The notes under the pieces are model-generated. The model ran no database searches. It had not been told where the DNA came from and was given only the letters and a program-made list of their open reading frames with translations. A stretch of DNA of 64,000 nt. Source: a virus. Where the stretch lies: positions 54,982 to 118,981 of the IMG/VR virus record IMGVR_UViG_3300002835_000041. The stretch is one strand, 5' to 3'. Positions 22,622-29,191 of this stretch are shown piece by piece. The position numbers were made by a program, and so were the translations under genes. How positions within the stretch are numbered: position 1 is the stretch's first letter; every line of letters begins with the position of its first letter.

Positions 22622-22828
22622 TTATTCGGCCACCTTTAGAATTGCGTAAGTGCCACGAGCATTAATTTCATCAAGTATTGGACCAAGCGCAGGCGCTACC
22701 AAATCCTTTAGCATTCCTTCAAGCATTGCGATTAAATCTGAGTGAGGAATAGCGAGTGCTTGTTGTGCTATTGGGTGAGTTTCATCGAACTCGGTTACGA
22801 ACTTTAGTGTGTGTTCTACTTTAGTCAT
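22622..22828 (-). CDS. hypothetical helical protein (68 aa)
   Basis: It begins MTKVEHTLKFVTEFDETHPI, with a central amphipathic helix (LIAMLEGMLKDLVAPALGPIL). It abuts the next gene without spacing. Unknown. Confidence 0.6.
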   Translation of the reverse strand: MTKVEHTLKFVTEFDETHPIAQQALAIPHSDLIAMLEGMLKDLVAPALGPILDEINARGTYAILKVAE

Positions 22829-22848
22829 TTATTTTATTTCCTATTCTT

Positions 22849-22992
22849 TTAGTTGTTAAATTGGTTTAGGTCTTGCTCAATACCAAAATCGCATTCGCAA
22901 GTTTCTACATCATAGTCAAAATCATTTCCAAAAAAGATTAGACCTGTTGAATTACATTCCTCGCAGGGAATTGTTAAGACGGAGTTTATCAT
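22849..22992 (-). CDS. Cys-containing small protein (47 aa)
   Basis: CEEC and CEC pairs in an acidic chain (MINSVLTIPCEECNSTGL) suggest a zinc ribbon. Its start overlaps the upstream TAA. Confidence 0.55.
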   Translation of the reverse strand: MINSVLTIPCEECNSTGLIFFGNDFDYDVETCECDFGIEQDLNQFNN

Positions 22993-23177
22993 TAGAGAAC
23001 CGCCTTTCCTCTAAGTGTTCCTGATACGCCTAAAGCGTCGCAAGATACTTTAACCGCAACACCAACGGGAAGTTGTGTTGGATAAGTTGAGATGAATTGA
23101 GCAACCGCACCACGAGAAGGGAGAGCGATTTTTTTAGTAGAACCATTGAAGGTTTCTAGTGTTATAGTGTAAGTCAT
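22992..23177 (-). CDS. hypothetical small protein (61 aa)
   Basis: It begins MTYTITLETFNGSTKKIALP and ends SGTLRGKAVL. A weak paralogue is at 25258-25443, sharing a strand-turn, a helix (VAQFISTYP versus VLEFIELYK) and a final Gly-rich strand. Confidence 0.6.
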   Translation of the reverse strand: MTYTITLETFNGSTKKIALPSRGAVAQFISTYPTQLPVGVAVKVSCDALGVSGTLRGKAVL

Positions 23178-23260
23178 TTATAGACTTCCTTTCTTTAAGT
23201 TGATAAGACTATCTTATCATTAGCCACCGACAAATTGGGCACTTATTTGCTTAGGCTCAC

Positions 23261-23276
23261 TGTGATACTGGTCACA
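23261..23276. promoter_or_regulatory. Crp/GlxR-like operator
   Basis: TGTGA-TACTGG-TCACA matches the consensus perfectly and lies about 90 bases upstream of the 22992-23177 start, within the 23178-23476 spacer. Confidence 0.6.
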
Positions 23277-23380
23277 TTTATTTGCTAAGGCTCATTGCTT
23301 ATTTATCTTTATTTAATTGTTATAGTAGCAATACTAGCAGATAAAAGTCAAAAAGTCAAGTCCAAACACGGCGTGTCGTA

Positions 23381-23396
23381 TGTGATTAATCTCACA
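23381..23396. promoter_or_regulatory. Crp/GlxR-like operator
   Basis: TGTGA-TTAATC-TCACA, identical to the site at 22201, four bases before an inverted pair of DnaA boxes. Confidence 0.6.
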
Positions 23397-23400
23397 TTAT

Positions 23401-23421
23401 TTATACACAGCCTGTGGATAA
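23401..23421. promoter_or_regulatory. inverted DnaA box pair
   Basis: TTATACACA (23401-23409, fitting TTATNCACA) faces TGTGGATAA (23413-23421) with three bases between, followed by GGCACGTCC. Confidence 0.55.
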
Positions 23422-23476
23422 CTTTTTGGCACGTCCAAAAATTGTAGAGTTTTATTTCTACAACTTTTGTTTTTAT

Positions 23477-23578
23477 TTATTTTATTTTATCTAAAATCTT
23501 TTCTAACTCTTTTAGTTGTTCTAAGTTTAGATGATCCAAATTAATTGCGTTAGAAAATCCAAATAAATCTTTTTCCAT
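23477..23578 (-). CDS. microprotein (33 aa)
   Basis: The helical product MEKDLFGFSNAINLDHLNLE ends in a Lys/Glu helix. It is the last gene of the microprotein operon 24444-23477. Coding is inferred from packing. Confidence 0.45.
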   Translation of the reverse strand: MEKDLFGFSNAINLDHLNLEQLKELEKILDKIK

Positions 23579-23579
23579 T

Positions 23580-23669
23580 TTAGTTTTCCTCAATTTCATC
23601 TAGTAGTTCCCAAAGGATTGGCTCTAACGCTTTTGCGCTTTCATCTAACTTTTCTTGTAGTGTTTTCAT
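23580..23669 (-). CDS. microprotein (29 aa)
   Basis: A single acidic amphipathic helix (MKTLQEKLDESAKALEPILW) with GGAGGTAAC before the ATG and an ATGA overlap with the upstream stop. Confidence 0.5.
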   Translation of the reverse strand: MKTLQEKLDESAKALEPILWELLDEIEEN

Positions 23670-23815
23670 TGAGTTACCTCCTCAACCATAAACGGGTCAA
23701 ACTTAGCAATTTCATTTTCGCTAAGTGGGTAGAGTGTTTTATTTAGAGCGAATACCGCTCTCATTTCATCTTCTGCCTCTACGACATAAGAAATTAGCAC
23801 ATTGTATTTAGTCAT
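23666..23815 (-). CDS. hypothetical small protein (49 aa)
   Basis: The beta-alpha protein MTKYNVLISYVVEAEDEMRA shows the strand plus A-x-x-A helix pattern seen in several neighbours. Overlaps both neighbours by 1-4 bases. Confidence 0.55.
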   Translation of the reverse strand: MTKYNVLISYVVEAEDEMRAVFALNKTLYPLSENEIAKFDPFMVEEVTQ

Positions 23816-23946
23816 TAATTTACTCCTTCTAAGAATAGTTCATACATTGGTGAACAGGTTAAACAGATTGGATACTCAAAACGAAAATCAAAGAAATCAT
23901 CTTCCATATTTATTTGGCAATTCTCGCAATAGGTTAAATCACTCAT
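23815..23946 (-). CDS. zinc-ribbon microprotein (43 aa)
   Basis: CENC near the N-terminus and CLTC near residue 28 form a zinc ribbon. One-base overlaps with both neighbours. Confidence 0.55.
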   Translation of the reverse strand: MSDLTYCENCQINMEDDFFDFRFEYPICLTCSPMYELFLEGVN

Positions 23947-24110
23947 TATTTGACTCCCTTGTATAGAAAGTCCCAAGCCTTACGGCACATTAAAATTGAC
24001 TCACAGTTATCGCAACAGATAGAGCCGTGAGGGTTAAGGTTTATGTCGTAGACATCAACAAATGTATGTGTCTTTCCACATACGGAATCAAGGCGTAGCA
24101 TAGTGCTCAT
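23946..24110 (-). CDS. Cys-rich small protein (54 aa)
   Basis: It begins MSTMLRLDSVCGKTHTF and has CCDNC and a further MCRK, so it can form a zinc site with the early Cys-Gly-Lys-Thr-His. Confidence 0.55.
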   Translation of the reverse strand: MSTMLRLDSVCGKTHTFVDVYDINLNPHGSICCDNCESILMCRKAWDFLYKGVK

Positions 24111-24274
24111 TTATTTTCTCCTTCGAATAGTTCTTTACACTTATTAGGATTTTCCCAATAAGGTTGCCCTTCGTGATAAAGGGCGGGGGCTAATACAACC
24201 TGACCGCAAGGGCATAGGTTCATTAAGCCTTTAGGGTAATCGCTTACAGTAGCGAATTTAGTCCAAATACTCAT
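24107..24274 (-). CDS. Cys-containing small protein (55 aa)
   Basis: It has LCPCGQVV and a later KCKE. It is linked to both neighbours by ATGA overlaps and has AAGGAG-type sites before each start. Confidence 0.55.
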   Translation of the reverse strand: MSIWTKFATVSDYPKGLMNLCPCGQVVLAPALYHEGQPYWENPNKCKELFEGENK

Positions 24275-24444
24275 TTAGTATTCTCCTTATCTATACAGTT
24301 GATACAGTAGCAAGCCTTGCTAGAGATTAAAAATCTTAGCAATTCTTTTCTAGTGTAAGCGTCTAAACCATAAGAGGATTTTACTCCGCCGTTATGGTAT
24401 TCGTGAACTATTGTAGAAAATAGTGTTTCATTTAGTGTAGTCAT
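24271..24444 (-). CDS. Cys-containing small protein (57 aa)
   Basis: It is the first gene of the microprotein operon. The motif CYCINC lies near the C-terminus. The leader is about 50 bases, with TATACT upstream and AGAAAGG before the ATG. Confidence 0.55.
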   Translation of the reverse strand: MTTLNETLFSTIVHEYHNGGVKSSYGLDAYTRKELLRFLISSKACYCINCIDKENTK

Positions 24445-24555
24445 TTTTGACCACCTTTCTTAGTGGATTTCTTTACCACTTAACTTTCTTTATACTATTA
24501 AGTATAGCAGGGGGGTCAGACATTTTGAGGGGTATAAATGGGGTAAATCGGACAT

Positions 24556-24571
24556 TGTGAGGTAGGTCACA
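24556..24571. promoter_or_regulatory. Crp/GlxR-like operator
   Basis: TGTGA-GGTAGG-TCACA, perfect consensus, with a near-match (TATGA-TGTAGG-TCACA, 24572-24587) directly beside it. Confidence 0.6.
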
Positions 24572-24667
24572 TATGATGTAGGTCACATTTTTTGGGGGAA
24601 TTATAACAATTCCGTAACAATGTTATTTTTATCGGCGTGTCGATTTGACAAGATCGGGACGTGCCAA

Positions 24668-24683
24668 TGTGGTGTAAATCACA
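24668..24683. promoter_or_regulatory. near-consensus Crp/GlxR-like operator
   Basis: TGTGG-TGTAAA-TCACA differs at one position. Its centre is about 74 bases upstream of the predicted start of the rightward transcript, a position used by class I Crp activation. Confidence 0.5.
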
Positions 24684-24714
24684 TTAAAAATGTCCGATTT
24701 GTCCGTGTCTAAAC

Positions 24715-24743
24715 TTGACTTTTTGAGATTTCTATGCTATACT
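24715..24743 (+). promoter_or_regulatory. rightward sigma70-type promoter
   Basis: TTGACT (24715-24720), a 17-base spacer and an extended -10 TGCTATACT (TATACT 24738-24743). Transcription should start near 24750. Confidence 0.7.
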
Positions 24744-24749
24744 TCTAGT

Positions 24750-24901
24750 ATAAGAAAAATTAAATAAGGGTAGAAAAAGTAAATAGGCGAAATCCCTGCC
24801 AGTAGAAAATCCTAGTGAGCCTTATCAAATAAGATAAGCAAATAACCTAGGTCAAGGAAAAAGGTTAGAAAGTCTAACCGAATAAAAGAAAGGAAGTCAA
24901 A
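24750..24901 (+). promoter_or_regulatory. long structured 5' leader
   Basis: About 150 untranslated bases precede the 24902 gene, unusual beside so many leaderless genes. Hairpins: CTTATC/GATAAG (about 24823-24840) and the strong GGTTAGA/TCTAACC (about 24866-24882). AGAAAGGAAG lies before the ATG. It may be a regulatory leader. Confidence 0.45.
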
Positions 24902-25135
24902 ATGACTTCACTAAATAACTACTACTCAGAGATTCGCTCTGATATTGCAAAAGACTTCGGTCTATCATCTGCGGGTTATGCCCCTACATCTAAGCGTATG
25001 CCAGTGCGTATCGCTCAGCGTATCACTAACGCTTACCCTAGTGATTTCTCACAAGGTAGATTTAACTCTACCCTAAATCCTCAAGCGGTTAGAATTGCTA
25101 AGCGCTATATGTCTAGAGTTATGGGAGTTAAATAA
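24902..25135 (+). CDS. small basic protein (77 aa)
   Basis: The Arg/Ser-rich product begins MTSLNNYYSEIRSDIAKDFG and has KRMPVRIAQRITNAYPSDF and RIAKRYMSRVMG. A good ribosome binding site (AGGAAG) precedes the ATG. Net positive charge and helices suggest nucleic-acid binding, which is inference. It is the first gene of the rightward operon. Confidence 0.65.
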   Translation: MTSLNNYYSEIRSDIAKDFGLSSAGYAPTSKRMPVRIAQRITNAYPSDFSQGRFNSTLNPQAVRIAKRYMSRVMGVK

Positions 25136-25137
25136 AT

Positions 25138-25257
25138 ATGAATCCTTTTACATACGCAATTGATTGGCTAGATGAGAATGCTGATTACGCTCCAATAGGA
25201 GCATTCATTGGGGTAGTCATAGCAATAGCGCTATGCTTTATATTTGGGGGTAACTAA
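25138..25257 (+). CDS. membrane microprotein (39 aa)
   Basis: A polar start (MNPFTYAIDWLDENADY) is followed by one membrane helix (IGAFIGVVIAIALCFIFGG). It abuts the next ATG directly. Confidence 0.6.
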   Translation: MNPFTYAIDWLDENADYAPIGAFIGVVIAIALCFIFGGN

Positions 25258-25443
25258 ATGAAAGTAACATTAACAAGCACATCAGGTGCTACAAAAGAAA
25301 TGCATTTTGATACTAAGGATAGAGTATTAGAATTTATTGAGTTATACAAGGCTACACTACATCAGGGTCAGGCAGTGTGTATAGATGCTCCACTGATAGG
25401 CATCCATAGTGGCTGGATACAGGGTAGCGCACCCAAAATGTAG
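25258..25443 (+). CDS. hypothetical small protein (61 aa)
   Basis: It begins MKVTLTSTSGATKEMHF and is weakly related to 22992-23177 on the other strand. It ends the short rightward operon before a terminator. Confidence 0.6.
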   Translation: MKVTLTSTSGATKEMHFDTKDRVLEFIELYKATLHQGQAVCIDAPLIGIHSGWIQGSAPKM

Positions 25444-25453
25444 TGCAAGATCG

Positions 25454-25487
25454 ATAGTGTGTCTATTATGGGCTCACTATTTTTTTG
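25454..25487 (+). terminator. rho-independent terminator
   Basis: ATAGTG (25454-25459) pairs with CACTAT (25475-25480), followed by seven T. It closes the 24902-25443 operon and isolates it from the P450 gene. Confidence 0.7.
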
Positions 25488-25591
25488 TGTTTATTTTTTT
25501 TATAGTATGTATCATACATCTGGACAAAATATTCAGATTTTAGGCTATTTGGTTTTTATAATTTTTCAGATCCGTGGTGTATACTAAAGTT

Positions 25592-26758
25592 ATGTTGCCT
25601 CCAGACGCTCCTGAACTATTTATGCTTTTAAAGAAAGCAACAAAAGGAAACCCATCTGTCAGCATAAATTCAGAAAGCATATTTTTTGCATTTACCAATA
25701 AGGCAGTGGAAGATGTTGCTCTAAACAAATACAACAGTTTTGAAAAAAGCGGTAGACTAAAAGCATTAGACTATGTCCTGGGTGAAGGTCTTATAACCAG
25801 TGAAGAACCTAAGCATATGCACAACAAGAAAGAAATATCTCCAACATTCCACAACGATCATATGGTCGAATATGAAAATAGAATATCTACAATCATAGAC
25901 TCTTTACTTTCTAACTGGTCTGACGAAGTAGATGTTAGAAGGGAAATGGGGTTTTTCGTTTTCAAAAGTATCCTAGAAATATTTTTTTCAGAAAGCATGG
26001 ACGAGTATTTCACGGAAGCAAGAGAAAACGTATCTACAGCATCATATAAAATTGCTAACAGTGTGTACGATGACGAACTGCTTAAGTCAAGAGATGAGTT
26101 AAGAGAGTTTTCTAAAAAAATAGTAGACAAAAGATTAGAGTCTAAAGAAATAAAAAATGATTTTTTAGATATCATCATCAATTCGTACAATAATAAAAAA
26201 ATAGATCTTGACGATCTGTACGACGAAGCAATAACTATGCTATTGGTTGGATATGAAACAACTGCATTTGCATTGGAGTGGGCAGTCTACTATTTGTCGA
26301 TAAATAAAAATTGGCAAGAAAAAATTTCTAGAGAAGAAAATGTTGATGCTTTTATTAATGAGGTTTTGAGAATGTCTCCTCCTATTTGGAATGAATCCAG
26401 GGTAGCGATGGAAGATGTAGAAATAGACGGAGTAATCATACCTACTGGCACACATGTAATGCTAAGTTCTTTGGCCGTACATAGAAACAAAGATGTTTTT
26501 GAAGATCCAGACACCTTTAAACCAGAAAGATGGTTTGGTAATCTAGATTTGTCAAAAGGAGAATATTTTCCATTTTTGTTTGGCAAAAGACAGTGCATCG
26601 GCAAAGAGTTTGCTTTAATGGAAATGAGAATAATGTTAACCAAAATTGCTAAAAAATTCACGGTAGATTTAGCAAGCAATCACACAGGACATACTGCAAC
26701 AATATCCTATAGGCCTAAAGATCCTATTATCATACGTGTCAAAGCAATTGGTGTATAA
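25592..26758 (+). CDS. cytochrome P450
   Basis: The ATG at 25592 is preferred because TATACT (25580-25585) lies 6 bases before it; GTG 25574 is an in-frame alternative inside the promoter. All core P450 motifs are intact: the I-helix oxygen-activating VGYETT (residues about 219-224), the K-helix EVLR (about 257), the FKPERWFG region, and the haem loop FLFGKRQCIG with the thiolate Cys near 335. At 388 residues it is full-length for a soluble bacterial P450. No ferredoxin or reductase gene is seen nearby, so electrons must come from the host or an unrecognised partner. Viral P450s are rare. The substrate is unknown; the next gene, a Cys-tailed peptide, is a candidate. Confidence 0.95.
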   Translation: MLPPDAPELFMLLKKATKGNPSVSINSESIFFAFTNKAVEDVALNKYNSFEKSGRLKALDYVLGEGLITSEEPKHMHNKKEISPTFHNDHMVEYENRISTIIDSLLSNWSDEVDVRREMGFFVFKSILEIFFSESMDEYFTEARENVSTASYKIANSVYDDELLKSRDELREFSKKIVDKRLESKEIKNDFLDIIINSYNNKKIDLDDLYDEAITMLLVGYETTAFALEWAVYYLSINKNWQEKISREENVDAFINEVLRMSPPIWNESRVAMEDVEIDGVIIPTGTHVMLSSLAVHRNKDVFEDPDTFKPERWFGNLDLSKGEYFPFLFGKRQCIGKEFALMEMRIMLTKIAKKFTVDLASNHTGHTATISYRPKDPIIIRVKAIGV

Positions 26759-26766
26759 TAGATAGC

Positions 26767-26949
26767 ATGGGAATATTAGACAATTTTGAAAACGCTTTAA
26801 ACGACAACTTTGAGTTTGAATCAAAACCTATGGCCGAAACAGATGCTATGGGCAGAGAGATTTTTTGGGAAGACTTAGGTCGACCAGAAGATACAAACCT
26901 ACTTGCTCAAAACGGTTGCTCTTGTTCTGGCTGTAGTTGTGGCAAATAA
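26767..26949 (+). CDS. Cys-tailed small peptide next to P450 (60 aa)
   Basis: Its TATAAT box (26754-26759) contains the P450 stop codon and ends 7 bases before the ATG. The product has an acidic N-terminal part (MGILDNFENALNDNFEFE), then MGREIFWEDLGRPED, and ends NGCSCSGCSCGK, four cysteines in seven residues. It could be a metal-binding or redox-active peptide, or a precursor peptide with a modifiable core. No homologue is recognised. Confidence 0.65.
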   Translation: MGILDNFENALNDNFEFESKPMAETDAMGREIFWEDLGRPEDTNLLAQNGCSCSGCSCGK

Positions 26950-26951
26950 TC

Positions 26952-27143
26952 TTAACTAAGAATGCCTCTATTAATAAAGGTTTGATAGATCAAACCAAAC
27001 ATATGCTCTAGCGCTGGACGCTGTTGAATAAGGTTTCTTTCAATTTCTTCATCAGGCATTCCAGTTCCTGCTAGTAATTCAATATTATAAACATTTACTA
27101 CATCGATCATAGTTTCAATAACTTCTTCTCTTGTCATGCCCAT
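26952..27143 (-). CDS. helical hypothetical protein (63 aa)
   Basis: It begins MGMTREEVIETMIDVVNVYN and continues with a hydrophilic helix and LEHMFGLIYQTFI. AAAAGG lies just before the ATG and TATAAT about 25 bases upstream. It converges on the peptide gene with a two-base gap. Unknown function. Confidence 0.6.
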   Translation of the reverse strand: MGMTREEVIETMIDVVNVYNIELLAGTGMPDEEIERNLIQQRPALEHMFGLIYQTFINRGILS

Positions 27144-27177
27144 TCCTTTTCTCTTGTATGTTATATTATAGCACTAA

Positions 27178-28146
27178 CTAAAGCCAAGGGCCAACTATAT
27201 GATCGTGTTGGTCACTTAGTGAAATTTCAGATTCTTTTTGAAATTTTTCGTATAGTTCATATGAACCTATTCCGTAGACACCCAGAGATGTATCCCCAGA
27301 TAATATTTTTGCAGCCCTAAAGTAGGAATCTTTATTCATATCTCCCCACTCGGAGTGATCTTGCCAATGAAGAACCCTTTTGTCGCTATCATAGTTTTCA
27401 TTATAAGCATGCCACATATAGTGAAACGATGGATTAATTAGTTTAACTCCCCTGGTGTAAAACCTCAAGGCCAGAGTTGGCTCTTCGCCAATAAAATACA
27501 GTTCTTTATCGTACGGTATTTCTTTTATAATCTTTGACTCACAAAACAAAGAGTTAGCACATAAAAAATATGCTTCATATCCATATTTAAAATAATCGCA
27601 CTCGTACCAAAATGGCTGAGGCATGGTGTCTTCATCTTTCCACCCCATAGCCCCTCTCATTGGCACTTTTTCAAAATCGTAGAACTCTTCTATTCCAGTT
27701 TCGTGATCTCTTCTAAATCCTTCTGGGTGCATAGTAAACGCAATCTCAGATTGCCAGTAATCTTTACAGGCGACATAGTTTTCTGTTACTACTTTATCCC
27801 AATCATCAATAAATCTAGAATGGGAGTCTATCTGTAAAAAATAATCAGTATGTATATCCCTAGAGACAATCTCCCTAGCCCAGCATGCGCCTCTACTTTC
27901 AGAAAAATGGTATTTCACATATCTGATTTGAGACTCTGGTATAAAAGACAAATCAGGATGTTCAGATTCATCGGCTTGAGAAACAATTGAAAAAAATAGT
28001 CTATCTCTATACTTTGCATTATAGTATGCGCTAGTTACTGTATTTACAAGATCAGGATCTCTATAACTTGCAATTGAAATAAAAATTGTTTTTGATTTTG
28101 ATGGAACAAAGCGACTAGCAATTAAAGGTACGTTAATCAATTCCAA
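27178..28146 (-). CDS. GlcNAc-transferase of the Skp1-hydroxyproline type
   Basis: The 322-residue protein matches the family that includes the eukaryotic Skp1-hydroxyproline N-acetylglucosaminyltransferase: start TIFISIASYRDPDLVNTV, the metal/nucleotide motif YFLQIDSHSRFIDDWD, RGAMGWKDED, FIGEEPTLALRFYTRG and PSFHYMWHAY. It is a GT-A fold enzyme using a UDP-sugar. The start appears to be TTG, overlapping the stop of the upstream gene. In eukaryotes it acts after a prolyl-4-hydroxylase, and this phage encodes several such oxygenases. The acceptor here is not known. Confidence 0.82.
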   Translation of the reverse strand: MELINVPLIASRFVPSKSKTIFISIASYRDPDLVNTVTSAYYNAKYRDRLFFSIVSQADESEHPDLSFIPESQIRYVKYHFSESRGACWAREIVSRDIHTDYFLQIDSHSRFIDDWDKVVTENYVACKDYWQSEIAFTMHPEGFRRDHETGIEEFYDFEKVPMRGAMGWKDEDTMPQPFWYECDYFKYGYEAYFLCANSLFCESKIIKEIPYDKELYFIGEEPTLALRFYTRGVKLINPSFHYMWHAYNENYDSDKRVLHWQDHSEWGDMNKDSYFRAAKILSGDTSLGVYGIGSYELYEKFQKESEISLSDQHDHIVGPWL

Positions 28147-28907
28147 TCAACCACTTCGTCATAGGTAACGCTATACTCTCCTGTGAATATTTCTGCATAA
28201 GATATGATGTCTTTATTGTACCTTGTAAGGGTGTTTTTACCGACTTTGTCACATAGATACTTTGTACCATTAGTTAGTACCTCAAAAGCCATCTCTTGCC
28301 CTTGTAAGGCGTTATTGAGGGTATCTATGTACCTTGCCTTACCATAACGCTTTGATGTAAAAGATTGATCAACATAATCAAACCTTGCTTGTGCATCATT
28401 TCTTTTTGCAATGTCCGAATTGTCTATTATGTACTTTGTTGCAGGATGTTCCATCCGTGTTGACCAGTTTCGCATGTTATCGCTGTATCTCTCCATGTTC
28501 TTGAGAGTTGAATCAGCGAAAGCCATGCGTATAAGGTCTTGTTCGGATAGGTCAGCCTCTATTGCGAACGAAATCAAAAAAGCGGTTGCGAAAGGAAACT
28601 TGTCGCTATATGTCGAAACGCCGAAGTGAACATTCGGATTAAATGACTCGACTGACATATTGTCTTCTAATAGTCGCATATGATTTCCGAGAGATACATA
28701 CTCTTGTCGATTCATATCGCAGTCGACGAACAAGCATTCTTCTGGATTGATCCCGTCGGCGAGACATAAAATATTTTTGTCGTACGAACCCACTATTTTC
28801 GAACCGTTAAAACGCTCTAGTAATTTTGCGGACATAAAACCATCCATGTCGGGGGATATAATTAAATTCCTAGAATACTCCAGTGTATCCAGTATGTCTG
28901 TTTTCAT
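28137..28907 (-). CDS. DHH-like protein, putative
   Basis: The N-terminal 80 residues resemble the start of DHH phosphoesterases: NLIISPDMDGFMSAKLLERF (D-x-D-G) and a later CLFVDCDMN. The canonical DHH triplet is not visible, so the match is partial. The rest (256 aa) is unrecognised. TATATT lies 6 bases before the ATG. The central part has more CpG than flanking genes, perhaps a sign of transfer. It is coupled to the GlcNAc-transferase downstream. Confidence 0.4.
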   Translation of the reverse strand: MKTDILDTLEYSRNLIISPDMDGFMSAKLLERFNGSKIVGSYDKNILCLADGINPEECLFVDCDMNRQEYVSLGNHMRLLEDNMSVESFNPNVHFGVSTYSDKFPFATAFLISFAIEADLSEQDLIRMAFADSTLKNMERYSDNMRNWSTRMEHPATKYIIDNSDIAKRNDAQARFDYVDQSFTSKRYGKARYIDTLNNALQGQEMAFEVLTNGTKYLCDKVGKNTLTRYNKDIISYAEIFTGEYSVTYDEVVDWN

Positions 28908-28939
28908 TTTTTAAATATACCCCTTATAATAATTTTATT

Positions 28940-29191
28940 ATGACAGTACAAGACTGGGCTTCTCTTATAGTAGCCATACTTACAATTGTATCATCAATCG
29001 CCTTCGCAATCAAGTGGATGGTAAAACATTATCTCAGCGAACTTAAGCCCAATTCTGGATCATCGATAAAAGATCAAGTTTCAAGATTAGAGAATCGTCT
29101 AAACGAAGCAGACAAAACACGTAAAGATATGGATCGCAAATTAGATCACATGTATGATATTCTTATTGAGTATATTGCAAAATCTAAGTAA
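28940..29191 (+). CDS. small membrane protein with coiled coil (83 aa)
   Basis: It begins MTVQDWASLIVAILTIVSSI, one membrane helix, followed by a heptad-rich helix (QVSRLENRLNEADKTRKDMD). It starts the long rightward block. Such proteins in phages act in lysis or membrane anchoring; this is not proven here. Confidence 0.6.
   Translation: MTVQDWASLIVAILTIVSSIAFAIKWMVKHYLSELKPNSGSSIKDQVSRLENRLNEADKTRKDMDRKLDHMYDILIEYIAKSK

Larger units (their letters stand above)
24445..24901. other. divergent 457-base control region
   Basis: It separates the leftward microprotein operon from the rightward genes at 24902. It contains the leftward promoter, two Crp-like palindromes (24556, 24668) and a near-match at 24572, GGGACGTGCC at 24656, the rightward promoter at 24715-24743 and a leader of about 150 bases. 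It is the best candidate for a main early control region. Confidence 0.6.
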
